NCBI GenBank assembly: GCA_033851545.1
Contig: JAWWOO010000004.1
Location: 1 to 64,000, forward strand
Direction: 5' to 3'
Length of the DNA stretch: 64,000 nucleotides
DNA from: JAWWOL01 sp033851545
GTDB taxonomy: Bacteria; Actinomycetota; Actinomycetes; JAWWOL01
The first letter of the stretch is position 1; each line of letters begins with the position of its first letter. Positions 1 to 9,107 of this stretch are shown here, one piece after another. The position numbers were made by a program, and so were the translations under genes. Under the pieces are notes generated by a model that saw nothing but the letters and a program-made list of their open reading frames with translations, had not been told where the DNA came from and did not search any database.

Positions 1-2062
1 ACACGTCCGAGTGAGCCTTCTCGACCTCGTCCAGCAGGACCACCGAGTACGGCCTGCGGCGGACCGACTCGGTGAGCTGGCCGCCCTGGTCGTAGCCGAC
101 GTAGCCGGGTGGGGCGCCGACGAGCCGCGCGACCGAGTGCTTCTCCGAGTACTCGCTCATGTCGATCCGGATCATGGCCCGTTCGTCGTCGAACAGGAAC
201 GCGGCCAACGCCTTCGCCAGTTCGGTCTTGCCGACACCGGTCGGGCCGAGGAACAGGAACGAGCCGGTCGGCCGGTCCGGGTCGGCGACGCCGGCGCGTG
301 CCCTGCGGACCGCGTCCGACACGACGCGGACGGCCTCGTCCTGCCCGACCACCCGCCTGGCCAGGTCGTCCTCCATGCGCAGCAGCTTGGCGGTCTCACC
401 CTCCAGCAGCCGGCCGGCGGGAATGCCGGTCCACGCGGACACCACGTCCGCGACGTCGTCCGGACCGACCTCCTCCTTCAGCATCACCTGGCCGTCGCGG
501 GTCGACTCGGTGGCCTGGGCGAGTTCCTTCTCCAGGCTCGGGATGCGGCCGTAGCGCAGTTCGGCGGCGCGGCCGAGATCGCCGTCGCGCTCGGCGCGTT
601 CGGACTCGCCGCGTAGCGACTCGAGTTGCTCCTTCAGTTCTCGAACCCGGTCGATCGATGACTTCTCGTTCTGCCAGCGGGCGGTGAGCGCGGTCAGCGC
701 CTCACGCTTCTCGGCCAGTTCGGCGCGCAGCGCGGACAGCCGGACCCGGGACGCCGGATCCTCCTCCTTGGCCAGCGCCATCTCCTCGATCTCCAGACGA
801 CGCACCGCCCGTTCGACCTCGTCGATCTCCACCGGGCGGGAGTCGATCTCCATCCGCAGGCGGGACGCGGCCTCGTCGACCAGGTCGATCGCCTTGTCGG
901 GCAGGAACCGGGCGGTGATGTACCGGTCGGAGAGGGCGGCCGCGGCGACCAGGGCGCTGTCCATGATCCGGACGCCGTGGTGCACCTCGTAGCGCTCCTT
1001 GAGCCCACGCAGGATGGCGATCGTGTCCTCGACGCTCGGTTCGCCGACCATGACCTGCTGGAACCGCCGTTCCAGTGCGGCGTCCTTCTCGATGTGCTGG
1101 CGGTACTCGTCCAGCGTGGTCGCGCCGACCATCCGCAGCTCGCCCCTGGCCAGCATCGGCTTGAGCATCTGGCCGGCGTCCATCGCGCCCTCGGCAGCAC
1201 CGGCGCCCACGACGGTGTGCAGCTCGTCGATGAACGTGACGACCTCGCCGTCGCTCTCGCGGATCTCGGTGAGCACGGCCTTGAGCCGCTCCTCGAACTC
1301 GCCCCGGTACTTTGCGCCGGCAACCATCGCCCCGAGGTCGAGCGCGATCAAACGCTTGCCCTTCAAGGACTCTGGTACGTCACCGGCGACGATCCGCTGG
1401 GCGAGACCCTCGACCACAGCCGTCTTGCCGACACCCGGCTCACCGATGAGCACCGGGTTGTTCTTCGTACGGCGGCTGAGGACCTGGACGACGCGGCGGA
1501 TCTCGTTGTCCCTGCCGATGACCGGATCGAGCCGACCGGCGCGCGCGGCCTCGGTGAGGTCGATGCCGAACTTCAGCAGCGCCTGGTAGGTGTTCTCGGG
1601 ATCGGCGGTGGTGACCCGCTGATGGCCGCGGACCTGCTCGAAGGCACCCAGCAGCTTCTCCGGAGTGGCGCCGGCCTCCCTCAACAGTGCCGCAGCAGTC
1701 CCCCCATCCCTGGCCAGACCGACGAGCAGGTGCTCGGTCGAGACGTACTCGTCGCCGAGCTTGCTCGCCGTGTCCCACGCCGCGTTGGTGACGGCGAGGG
1801 CCTGGCGGGACATGTCGGGGGCGCCCACCGTAGCGCCGGCAGCCTTGGGCAGCCGGTCCAGCAGCTGCTGGGTCGCGGCCTGCAGCGCGGGCACGTCGAC
1901 CCCTGCGGCCTGCAGCACCGGGACGGCGATGCCGTCGGTCTGCGCCAGCAGGGCGGAGAGCAGGTGGGCCGGCTCGATCTCGACGTGGCCCTGAGCCGCG
2001 GCACGGCGGGCTGCGTCGCCCACCGCCTCCTGGCTCTTGGTGGTCAGCTTGTACGAGTCCAT
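1..2062 (-). CDS. clpB: ClpB disaggregase, C-terminus cut by window edge
   Basis: Hsp100-family ATPase that works with DnaK/DnaJ/GrpE to dissolve heat-induced protein aggregates in the cytosol. About 687 codons are present; the family is usually near 865 residues, so the end of the second ATPase domain lies beyond position 1. Visible in order: Clp N-terminal repeats (about 1-145), first Walker A GEPGVGKT (207-214), a Glu/Arg/Lys-rich coiled-coil middle domain (about 400-530) and second Walker A GPTGVGKT (606-613). I chose the ATG at 2062 (MDSYKLTTKSQ) because ClpB homologues begin there. An in-frame ATG at 2074 would add four residues but sits only three bases from the AAAGG. A HAIR operator lies 60 bases upstream, so the HspR encoded at 19471-19893 is the likely repressor. 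Confidence 0.97.
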   Translation of the reverse strand, partial: MDSYKLTTKSQEAVGDAARRAAAQGHVEIEPAHLLSALLAQTDGIAVPVLQAAGVDVPALQAATQQLLDRLPKAAGATVGAPDMSRQALAVTNAAWDTASKLGDEYVSTEHLLVGLARDGGTAAALLREAGATPEKLLGAFEQVRGHQRVTTADPENTYQALLKFGIDLTEAARAGRLDPVIGRDNEIRRVVQVLSRRTKNNPVLIGEPGVGKTAVVEGLAQRIVAGDVPESLKGKRLIALDLGAMVAGAKYRGEFEERLKAVLTEIRESDGEVVTFIDELHTVVGAGAAEGAMDAGQMLKPMLARGELRMVGATTLDEYRQHIEKDAALERRFQQVMVGEPSVEDTIAILRGLKERYEVHHGVRIMDSALVAAAALSDRYITARFLPDKAIDLVDEAASRLRMEIDSRPVEIDEVERAVRRLEIEEMALAKEEDPASRVRLSALRAELAEKREALTALTARWQNEKSSIDRVRELKEQLESLRGESERAERDGDLGRAAELRYGRIPSLEKELAQATESTRDGQVMLKEEVGPDDVADVVSAWTGIPAGRLLEGETAKLLRMEDDLARRVVGQDEAVRVVSDAVRRARAGVADPDRPTGSFLFLGPTGVGKTELAKALAAFLFDDERAMIRIDMSEYSEKHSVARLVGAPPGYVGYDQGGQLTESVRRRPYSVVLLDEVEKAHSDV

Positions 2063-2121
2063 ACGGGCGATCATCTACCTTTCGTGCGGGAGGTTGCTCA
2101 TCACACGGCAACCCGCCCAAA

Positions 2122-2142
2122 GTTGAGTCTGTTCCACTCAAC
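2122..2142. promoter_or_regulatory. HAIR operator (HspR site) upstream of clpB
   Basis: GTTGAGT, seven bases, ACTCAAC: a perfect inverted repeat matching the HspR-associated inverted repeat consensus CTTGAGT-N7-ACTCAAG except for the outermost base pair. It lies between the upstream gene (ends 2151) and the clpB start. Two further copies precede dnaK, and hspR itself is in this window. Confidence 0.9.
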
Positions 2143-2150
2143 TCTGCGGG

Positions 2151-3026
2151 TCAGGCGGGGATCAGCAGCCGGAGCGCGCGTGGCTCGACGCGCACCTCGA
2201 GCCGGCAGCCCTCACCGGTGACTTCGCCGTCCAGCTCGGTCGGGAGCTTGTCGTCGCACGCCACGACGACCCTGCGGGCCTGGAACGTCTCGAGCCTGCG
2301 GGACGGCCGGCGCAGGACGACCGATGCCGCCAGGAGCGCCCACCCGGCCAGGCTCTTGGCTTCGATGACGGCCACGTCGAGCACCCCGTCGTCGGGCACG
2401 GCGTCGGGCAGCACCGGGAGACCGCCCTGGAGCCGGCCCACGTTGCCGACGAGGACACCGCGGCCGCGTACGGTGAACGGCTGCCCATCGTCCAGGGTCA
2501 GGGTGAACGAGTGCCTCGCCTCGCGCAGATGCCTTGCGGCAGAGACGACGTAGGCCGGCCAGCCGACTTTGGCCTTCAGCTGCTCGGGCGCGTCGGCCAG
2601 CATCTCAGCGTCGAACCCCATCCCCGCCATGATCGCGAACCGGCCGCTGCCAGAGACGCCCACGTCCACCCGCCGGGTGTGCCCGCTGGCCGCGACCCTG
2701 ACGGCATCGTCGACCCGGCGCGGGAGGTCGAAGTTGCGCGCGAGCAGGTTGCCCGTCCCGGCGGACAGGACGGCCAGCGGTACGTCCGACCCGGCGAGCA
2801 CCTCGATGCAGGCCCGCAGGGTGCCGTCGCCTCCGCTGACGAAGATCAGCTCGCAGCCGTCCTCGAGCGCCTGGCGGCACTGCGACGTGCCCGGCTCCTC
2901 CTCGGTGGTCTCGAGCCAGACCGGGTCCGCGAATCCGTGGGCGAGCAGGGATTCGCGGATCTCGCGCCCGGCCTTGACCGGGTCAGCTGCCTTGCTGGGG
3001 TTGAAGATGACGGCAGGGAGGGTCAA
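2151..3026 (-). CDS. Diacylglycerol/sphingosine-kinase-family protein
   Basis: A 291-residue member of the DAGK catalytic-domain family (DagK/YegS-like), which phosphorylates lipid hydroxyl groups with ATP at the membrane face. The actual lipid substrate cannot be told from sequence. Visible signatures are the nucleotide-binding GGDGT (SGGDGTLRAC, about residue 60) and the following SAGTGN, with the conserved GMGFDAE segment in the middle. The reading frame extends further upstream, but that part lies inside the DUF1206 gene and looks unlike this family. I therefore start at TTG 3026, which overlaps the DUF1206 stop as TTGA and puts LTLPAVIFNPSKA at the N-terminus, typical of the family. The tight overlap indicates co-transcription with the DUF1206 gene. 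clpB follows on the same strand behind its own HAIR site. Confidence 0.85.
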   Translation of the reverse strand: MTLPAVIFNPSKAADPVKAGREIRESLLAHGFADPVWLETTEEEPGTSQCRQALEDGCELIFVSGGDGTLRACIEVLAGSDVPLAVLSAGTGNLLARNFDLPRRVDDAVRVAASGHTRRVDVGVSGSGRFAIMAGMGFDAEMLADAPEQLKAKVGWPAYVVSAARHLREARHSFTLTLDDGQPFTVRGRGVLVGNVGRLQGGLPVLPDAVPDDGVLDVAVIEAKSLAGWALLAASVVLRRPSRRLETFQARRVVVACDDKLPTELDGEVTGEGCRLEVRVEPRALRLLIPA

Positions 3027-3898
3027 GCCCAGACACCGCGCCGGGCCCGGTGGCGGCTGGGGTAGGGCGTGGTCAAACCGCCCTCCTTGCCGGTGCGGCG
3101 CCAACGCGCCTCGCACCAGGAGTAGATGCCGAACACGATCAGGCCCACGCCGAGTGCGACCAGGATGGCCCGGCCACCGCCTTGACGGACGATCTCGCGC
3201 AGCGACTGGTCCAGCCCCTTGGCCTTGGCCGGCTGGAACCGCCAAGCCGCGTCGACGAAGAACCAGCCGACCACGGCGAACACGATGCCGCGGGCCGTGG
3301 TGCCGATCGTGCCGACAGCCACGACGAACTTGCGGGTGGGCTCGCTCATCTCGCCCAGCTTGAGGGTCTTCTTGAACCGCCGCAGCAGACCCACGATGAC
3401 CAGCGCGAGGCCCCCGACGATCAGGCCGATGCCGATGGCAGCCACCAGCCAGCGACCGTACGAGTGCTTCATCAGGCCGGCTCCGCTGCCGATGCCGGCG
3501 CTGGAGTGGCGGTGCTGAAGCACGGTCCAGGCGCCGTAAGCCAGCACCGCGTACGCGACCGCGCGACCGGCCGAACCGATCCGCTTGGCCAGCTGCTTGA
3601 CCCTGCTGGACTCACCGCGCTCGCCCCAGATCGCGTTGGTGGCACGGAAAAGCGCGTAAGCACCGAGGCCGATCACCATGAGCCACAACAGCACGCTCCC
3701 GTACGACTGCCGGGCCAGCTCCTGAAAGGCGCCCCGCTGGTTGGCCTGGGCGGCCGGGTGGTGGCCGAGACCCAGCTGCAGCGCGATCCATCCCATCAGC
3801 AGGTACGTCGTACCTCTCGCGGCGAAGCCGATGCGGGCCAGGCGGTCGACGGCGGGCGAGTTGGCGGCTCGGCGAGCCGTCCCGGAGGGGGCGTTCAT
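3023..3898 (-). CDS. DUF1206 family membrane protein
   Basis: A 291-residue integral membrane protein with about six hydrophobic segments arranged as three two-helix repeats. Each repeat opens with a variant of an Ala-Arg-Gly/Ala motif (AARGTTYLLMG near 28, AGRAVAYAVL near 110, TARGIVFAVVG near 200), which is the DUF1206 pattern. The family is common in actinobacteria and has no established function. The start ATG is preceded by AAAGGA at good spacing. It overlaps the downstream lipid-kinase-like gene by four bases, and the two-component system upstream (3913-5954) runs in the same direction only 14 bases away, so all four may form one transcript. Confidence 0.85.
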   Translation of the reverse strand: MNAPSGTARRAANSPAVDRLARIGFAARGTTYLLMGWIALQLGLGHHPAAQANQRGAFQELARQSYGSVLLWLMVIGLGAYALFRATNAIWGERGESSRVKQLAKRIGSAGRAVAYAVLAYGAWTVLQHRHSSAGIGSGAGLMKHSYGRWLVAAIGIGLIVGGLALVIVGLLRRFKKTLKLGEMSEPTRKFVVAVGTIGTTARGIVFAVVGWFFVDAAWRFQPAKAKGLDQSLREIVRQGGGRAILVALGVGLIVFGIYSWCEARWRRTGKEGGLTTPYPSRHRARRGVWA

Positions 3899-3912
3899 GG
3901 CGGGTCCTTTCG

Positions 3913-5295
3913 TCAGGGACCGTGCTTCCCCGCCGACAGCCGGCCGAATCCCGGCGCAGGCTGCTGGGCCAGCGGCAGCCGGACCGTCGCCCGGAGCCCG
4001 CCCATTGGCGAGTCACCGAGGAGGACATCGCCGCCGTGGGCGCGGGCGATCGCCCTGGCGATGGCCAGCCCGAGACCGGTGCCGCCCTCGTCACGGCTGC
4101 GCGCGGAGTCGAGCCGGAAGAACCGTTCGAACACCCGCTCACGGTCGGCGACCGGCACGCCCGGCCCGTCGTCGTCGACGTGGACGACGACGGACGGGCC
4201 GTCTTGCACGACGGAGGTCCGCACGGTCGTCGCGTACTTCCCGGCGTTGGTCACCAGGTTGTCGAACAGCCGGCTCAGCGCCTGGGCGTCGCCGTACACC
4301 TCAAGGGGCGGCCCGTCGACGGCAACCAGCTCGCGAACGTCGATGAGGCCGCGGCCCGCCGGGGCTCCCGCATCCAGCTTTGCCAGCAGCAGCAGGTCAT
4401 CGGCGATTCGGCGGAGCCGTTCGGCATCGGCGAAGACGTCGGCGGCGATCACCGGCCACTCCTCGGCCGAGGTCGGCGTGGAGAGAGCGACCTCGAGCTG
4501 GGTGAGCACCGATGCCAGCGGCGAACGCAGCTCGTGCGCGGCATCGGCGATGAACGCGCGCTGCTGCTCACCTGCGCCGTGGACCCGGGACAGCATCCGG
4601 TTGAGCGTCTCGCCGAGGCGTCTCAGCTCGACCGCTCCGGCCGGTACGGCCAGCCGGGGCGCTGCCGCACCGCCGGTCGCGACGACGGCGTCGGCCTCGG
4701 CCCTGAGCTCGTCGACCGGCTGCAGCGCCGAGCCGACCGCGAGCCAGGTGGCGGCCGCAGCCGCCAGGAGCACCAGCGGGAGCACCACCAGGATCACCCG
4801 GTGCAGCGCGTTCAGCGTGTCCGCCACGTCCGAGTACGGGACGGCGACCACGACGACGACGTGGGTGTCCTTGAAAGCCGTGGACCGCACGTCGACCCGG
4901 AACCTGTTCCCACCGAGGCTGCTCGACGTGGTCGTGTACACGTGGTCGACGGTGCCGACCTTGATCTGCTCGATCGGGATGATCTCGAGGACCTGCGATG
5001 CCGAGCCGGTCGCCGCCAGCACCGTGCCGGCACTGTCCACGACCTGAGCCACGACCGTGCTGCCCAGCGGCGCCGGAAGCGTCTTCGGCAGGTCGCCGGC
5101 CGTCAGCAGCTGACTGATCCGCTGCGCCTCCTCACGCACCGTGTTGTCCACCGCATGCACCCGCGCGGCGACGAAAAGCCTTGCCAGCACGAGGGTTCCG
5201 GCCAGCAGGCCGATCGCCAGCACCGCCGTCGCGACCACCGTGACCCGGGCGCGGAGCGACCGGCGAGCGAGGCCCTTGAACGGGTGGCCGGTCAT
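3913..5295 (-). CDS. Two-component sensor histidine kinase
   Basis: Membrane-bound histidine kinase of 460 residues. It has an N-terminal transmembrane segment (about 17-40), an extracytoplasmic sensor loop, a second transmembrane segment (about 165-190) and a HAMP-like linker. The HisKA domain carries the phospho-acceptor His in AHELRSPL (His254), and the ATPase domain is intact: N box NLVTNAGKYA, G1 DDDGPGV, F box ERFFRLD, G2 GGTGLGLAIA. It is therefore expected to be active. Its ATG overlaps the stop of the response regulator gene (ATGA), so the two are translationally coupled. The signal is unknown. Divergent from the pair lies an envelope cluster (LolA-like protein, ABC exporter, MmpL), which is a plausible target. 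Confidence 0.95.
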   Translation of the reverse strand: MTGHPFKGLARRSLRARVTVVATAVLAIGLLAGTLVLARLFVAARVHAVDNTVREEAQRISQLLTAGDLPKTLPAPLGSTVVAQVVDSAGTVLAATGSASQVLEIIPIEQIKVGTVDHVYTTTSSSLGGNRFRVDVRSTAFKDTHVVVVVAVPYSDVADTLNALHRVILVVLPLVLLAAAAATWLAVGSALQPVDELRAEADAVVATGGAAAPRLAVPAGAVELRRLGETLNRMLSRVHGAGEQQRAFIADAAHELRSPLASVLTQLEVALSTPTSAEEWPVIAADVFADAERLRRIADDLLLLAKLDAGAPAGRGLIDVRELVAVDGPPLEVYGDAQALSRLFDNLVTNAGKYATTVRTSVVQDGPSVVVHVDDDGPGVPVADRERVFERFFRLDSARSRDEGGTGLGLAIARAIARAHGGDVLLGDSPMGGLRATVRLPLAQQPAPGFGRLSAGKHGP

Positions 5296-5954
5296 CTCTT
5301 CACGTCACGCAGCCGGTAGCCGGCACCCCGTACGGTCTCCAGGTGCTCGCGGCCGAGCTTGCGCCGCAGGTAGCCGGCGTAGACCTCGACGGCGTTCGGG
5401 TCGACCTCGGGCGTGTCCCAGACATGGGCGAGCAGCTCGGCCTTGGTGACGACCGCGCCGGGGCGGCGCATGAGGTACTCCAGCATCGCGAACTCACGCG
5501 CGGTCAGGTCGACGACAATGCCCTCGACGGCGACCGAGCGGGCGGCCGGGTCGAGCTCGAGCGAGCCGACGATCAGGGTCACGGGCCGCGGCTCGGCGCT
5601 CCTGCGCAGCAGAGCCCGGAGCCGGGCCAGCAGCACGACGAAGGAGAACGGTTTGGTGAGGTAGTCGTCCGCGCCGAGGTCGAGGCCGTCGGCCTGGTCG
5701 TACTCACCGTCCTTGGCCGAGGCCAGCAGGATCGGCGTCCAGACCCCTCGCGCCCGCAGCCGCTTGGTGACCTCGTAGCCGGAGAGCCCCGGCAGCATCA
5801 CGTCCAGCACGATCGCGTCGTAGGCGATCTCGCACGCCATCGCGAGGCCCCGTACACCGTCGTGCGCGATGTCGACGGTGAAGCCGGCGTGGACCAGCCC
5901 CCGCTGCATCGCCGCCGCCATGCGCTGCTCGTCCTCGACGAGAAGAAGCCGCAC
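5292..5954 (-). CDS. OmpR/PhoB-type response regulator
   Basis: Response regulator of 220 residues. The receiver domain has phospho-acceptor Asp51 in AIVLDVMLP and the conserved Lys in LTKPFSF; the C-terminal winged-helix DNA-binding domain (about 125-220) carries the usual LTAREFAMLEYLM helix. It is the cognate partner of the histidine kinase that follows with a four-base overlap. The start is GTG 5954, with GGAGG six bases upstream. The intergenic space to the divergent LolA-like gene (5955-6067) probably holds both promoters and is the first place to look for its binding site. Confidence 0.95.
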   Translation of the reverse strand: MRLLLVEDEQRMAAAMQRGLVHAGFTVDIAHDGVRGLAMACEIAYDAIVLDVMLPGLSGYEVTKRLRARGVWTPILLASAKDGEYDQADGLDLGADDYLTKPFSFVVLLARLRALLRRSAEPRPVTLIVGSLELDPAARSVAVEGIVVDLTAREFAMLEYLMRRPGAVVTKAELLAHVWDTPEVDPNAVEVYAGYLRRKLGREHLETVRGAGYRLRDVKR

Positions 5955-6067
5955 CCCTCACCTCCGTGATCTGCCCACACCTTAGAGCGGCCGGTCTACC
6001 TGTGACGGCGCTGAGAGGTTCGAGATCACCCCATGGCGTTCTTACGGCAGGAGCAGATAGTGAGTGC

Positions 6068-7171
6068 ATGAGCACATTTCTCAGGTCACGCCGTCTCCGC
6101 TGGGCGGTGCCCGGTGGCGTCGCCGCCGCCGTCGCAGTGGCCTCGCTGACCTCCACCGTCGCAGCCTCCGCCTCCGGCCGGCCCAAGCTCCCCGCCCGTA
6201 CGGCGGCCCAGCTGCTGGTCACCCTGGACAAGGCCCAGCCGCCCCAGCTGTCCGGGACCGTCGTCGAGTCCGTCCACCTGGGCCTGCCCGACCTGCCCAA
6301 CATCGGCGGTGCCTCCACGGGCGACTCCGACCTGACCCTGCAGAACCTCGTCAGCGGGTCGCACACCCTGCGGGTCTTCTACGGTGGTCCGGACAAGCAG
6401 CGGGTCGCCCTGCTCGGCTCGACGTCGGAGAGTGACGTGGTGCACAACGGCACCGTCCTCTGGACCTACAGCTCATCGACCCGCGCGGTCACCAAGGCCA
6501 CGCTCAAGACGCCGACCGAGTCGGCGGCCAAGGCCGCCCCCGACTCCGCAGCTGCCATGACTCCGCTGGCCGAGGCCCAGAAGGCCCTCGCCGCGATCGA
6601 CCCGACCACCGCGGTGACGGTCGACCGTACGGCCTACGTCGCGGGGCGGTCGGCGTACCAGGTGTTGTTGACCCCCCGGGACAGTCGCTCGCTGATCGGC
6701 AGCGTACGGATCGCTCTCGACGCGGCGACCTCCGTTCCGCTGCGGGTGCAGGTGTTCGCCCACGGCGCGACGTCCCCGGCGATCCAGGTCGGCTTCACCG
6801 ACGTGACGTTCAAGGCGCCGGACGCGTCGATCTTCAAGTTCGTCCCGCCGGCCGGGAGCACCGTGAAGACGCAGGACCTGCCCATCGTCGGCCGGACCAC
6901 AAAGCCAACGCTGCCGACAGCGTCTGACACGCCCGGCACCAAGGTGATCGGCTCCGGCTGGACCGCCGTAGCCGAGACGTCACAGCCCGCGGGCCCGCGG
7001 CAGGGCAGCGTGCAGAGCCTGCTCGACAAGGTCTCGACCCGCGTGCCGGGTGGCCGGCTGATCACGAGCGCCTTGGTCAGCGTCTTCCTCGCCGACGACG
7101 GCAGGATCTTCTTCGGACCGGTCAGCGGGGCCGACCTGCAAAAGGTCGCGGCGACCGGACATGCCCTATGA
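6068..7171 (+). CDS. Secreted LolA/RseB-like lipoprotein-carrier-fold protein
   Basis: A 367-residue exported protein. Its N-terminus has a basic stretch (RSRRLRW), a hydrophobic helix and ASASG-type cleavage residues, so a Sec signal peptide is likely. The mature part has the alternating beta-strand pattern of the LolA/LppX/RseB superfamily, with a typical outer segment (VLWTYSSSTRAVTKATL) and a closing FKFVPPAGSTVK. Members bind lipids or lipoproteins in the periplasm or cell wall; in actinobacteria the precise role is unknown. The ATG at 6068 is used because residues read from the earlier in-frame ATG (5966) do not look like a signal. The gene is followed 39 bases later by an ABC exporter, so a shared role in envelope lipid or drug export is plausible. 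Confidence 0.75.
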   Translation: MSTFLRSRRLRWAVPGGVAAAVAVASLTSTVAASASGRPKLPARTAAQLLVTLDKAQPPQLSGTVVESVHLGLPDLPNIGGASTGDSDLTLQNLVSGSHTLRVFYGGPDKQRVALLGSTSESDVVHNGTVLWTYSSSTRAVTKATLKTPTESAAKAAPDSAAAMTPLAEAQKALAAIDPTTAVTVDRTAYVAGRSAYQVLLTPRDSRSLIGSVRIALDAATSVPLRVQVFAHGATSPAIQVGFTDVTFKAPDASIFKFVPPAGSTVKTQDLPIVGRTTKPTLPTASDTPGTKVIGSGWTAVAETSQPAGPRQGSVQSLLDKVSTRVPGGRLITSALVSVFLADDGRIFFGPVSGADLQKVAATGHAL

Positions 7172-7210
7172 CCGGACACTCCCGATGACGACCACGAACC
7201 GCGAGGTCCC

Positions 7211-8188
7211 GTGACAACGGTGGCCGCAGCCGCGGTCAGCCCCTCGGTAGTGGATGGCGTCCCCTTGGCCATCCACACCGAGGGGCTGACGCGTCGGTTC
7301 GGCAAGCACGTCGCCGTCGACCAGGTCAGCCTCACCGTGCCGCAGGGCGCGGTGTACGGCTTCCTCGGGCCGAACGGCTCGGGCAAGACGACCACCATCC
7401 GGTTGTTGCTCGGCCTGATGAACGCGCACGGCGGATCGATCAGCCTGCTCGGCGGCACGATGCCGCGGGACGCCGCACGCGTGCTGCCCAGAGTGGGCAC
7501 GCTCGTCGAGGGACCCGCCTTCCACCCCTACCTCACGGGCCAGGACAACCTGCGCCGGCTGGACGCGTACGACGCCTCCACCGATCCGGCCACCTCGGCC
7601 GAGCGGATCGCGCACGCCCTCGAGCGGGTCGGGCTCAGCGCCGCCGCCCGCAAGAACTTCCGCCGCTACTCCCTCGGCATGAAGCAACGCCTCGGCCTGG
7701 CCGCGGCGCTTCTCCGGCCGCGCGACCTGTTGATCCTGGACGAGCCGACGAACGGCCTCGACCCGCAGGGCACCCGCGAGGTGCGCACCCTGGTCCGCGA
7801 GCTCGCGGCCGACGGGTCCACCGTGCTGGTCTCGAGCCATCTGCTGGCCGAGATCGAGCAGGTCGCCACCCACGTCGGCATCATGAGCGCCGGCAAGCTG
7901 CTCCGGCAGGGCCCGCTGGCCGAGGTGATCGGCACGGCGTCCTCGTTGCTGCGGATCGACACCACGGAGCCGTCGCTCGCCGTCCGCGTCCTCGAGGGCC
8001 TGGGCCTGTCGATCGGTGAGCGGACGGCTGACCACGTCAGCGTCATCTCGCCCTCCGTCCCTCCCGAGCGGGTGAACGCGGCGCTGGTGACCGCTGGAGT
8101 TCCCGTACGGGGGCTGGTCGTGGAGCGGCCGACGCTCGAGGACCTGTTCGTGTCGCTGACCGGGGAGGGCTTCGATGTCGTCCGCTGA
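7211..8188 (+). CDS. ABC transporter ATP-binding protein (ABC-2 exporter type)
   Basis: Nucleotide-binding subunit of 325 residues for the membrane protein encoded next. It has Walker A GPNGSGKTT (53-61), a signature segment YSLGMKQRLGLAAAL, Walker B LLILDEPTNGLDP and a switch His in SSHLL. A C-terminal extension of about 90 residues after the ATPase core is usual for the DrrA/CcmA-like exporters. The start is GTG 7211, preceded by GAGG at five bases. It overlaps the permease gene by 14 bases. The substrate cannot be named; drug, lipid or peptide export are all seen in this family. Confidence 0.95.
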   Translation: MTTVAAAAVSPSVVDGVPLAIHTEGLTRRFGKHVAVDQVSLTVPQGAVYGFLGPNGSGKTTTIRLLLGLMNAHGGSISLLGGTMPRDAARVLPRVGTLVEGPAFHPYLTGQDNLRRLDAYDASTDPATSAERIAHALERVGLSAAARKNFRRYSLGMKQRLGLAAALLRPRDLLILDEPTNGLDPQGTREVRTLVRELAADGSTVLVSSHLLAEIEQVATHVGIMSAGKLLRQGPLAEVIGTASSLLRIDTTEPSLAVRVLEGLGLSIGERTADHVSVISPSVPPERVNAALVTAGVPVRGLVVERPTLEDLFVSLTGEGFDVVR

Positions 8189-9047
8189 CCTGGCCCTGCG
8201 CCCGGCCGCCGCCATGCCGCCGGTGGCCTATCGCGGCACCCTGGCCCGTCAGGTGCGCTCCGAGCTGCGGCTGGTGTTCGGCCGACGGCGCAACATCGCG
8301 ATGCTGCTCGTCCTGTCGGCGATCCCGATCCTGATCGGAGTCGCGCTCAAGGCGTCGGGCCAGCCGCGCGGCGGTGGACCGGCGTTCTTCTCGCTGGTCA
8401 CCGGCAACGGGTTGTTCCTCGCCTTCGCCGCCCTGACCGTGTGTCTGCCGGTCTTCCTGCCCCTGGCGGTCGCCGTGGTCGGCGGGGACGCCGTCGCCGG
8501 CGAGGCCTCGGCGGGCACGCTGCGCTACCTGCTCACGGTGCCGATCTCCCGCCCGCGGCTCCTGGCGGTGAAGGCGGCCGGGGTGCTCGCCTACCTCGCG
8601 GGTGCAGTCGGTGTGGTCGCAGTCACGGGCGGCGTCATCGGCGCCGTGCTGTTCGGCCTGCACGACGTGGTGCTGCTCTCGGGCGACACCGTGCCGGCGC
8701 TGGACGGCGCCGTCCGTACGCTCGGCGTCTGCGCGTTCGTCTTCGTCGACCTGCTCGGCCTGGCCGCGATAGCGCTGTTCTTCTCGACGGTGACCGAGGT
8801 GCCCGTGGGGGCGATGGCCGGCACGGTGGCGACGGCGATCGCGTTCGCCGTCCTCGACTCGGTGCCGCAGCTGAGCAGCATCCACCCGATCCTGCTGACC
8901 CACCACTGGCTCGACTTCTCCGAGCTGCTGCGCGGCCAGGTGCACATCTGGACGCTGCTGCACTCGACGTTCGTCCCCCTGGCCTACACCGCGATCTTCG
9001 GCTCGCTCGCCTGGGCCAAGATCACCTCGGCGGACATCACCTCCTGA
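8175..9047 (+). CDS. ABC-2 type transporter permease
   Basis: Membrane subunit of 290 residues with six hydrophobic segments, partner of the overlapping ATP-binding protein. An N-terminal cytoplasmic stretch (QVRSELRLVFGRRRNIA) precedes the first helix, and the conserved EASAGTLRYLLTVPISR segment marks the ABC-2 permease fold. The operon seems to end here; the convergent MmpL gene finishes 60 bases further on. Confidence 0.92.
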   Translation: MSSADLALRPAAAMPPVAYRGTLARQVRSELRLVFGRRRNIAMLLVLSAIPILIGVALKASGQPRGGGPAFFSLVTGNGLFLAFAALTVCLPVFLPLAVAVVGGDAVAGEASAGTLRYLLTVPISRPRLLAVKAAGVLAYLAGAVGVVAVTGGVIGAVLFGLHDVVLLSGDTVPALDGAVRTLGVCAFVFVDLLGLAAIALFFSTVTEVPVGAMAGTVATAIAFAVLDSVPQLSSIHPILLTHHWLDFSELLRGQVHIWTLLHSTFVPLAYTAIFGSLAWAKITSADITS

Positions 9048-9107
9048 CCCGGGTTCGCCCCAACGTGGAACGCTGATGTCGGCGCCGCCGTCCGCGGTGC
9101 GTCAGGG

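Noticed and set aside
977..2221. Long plus-strand frame (414 codons)
   Set aside because: Antisense to clpB, whose domains are unmistakable; third-position GC bias produces such frames.
3050..5319. Two long plus-strand frames
   Set aside because: Antisense to the DUF1206 and histidine kinase genes, both with clear family motifs.
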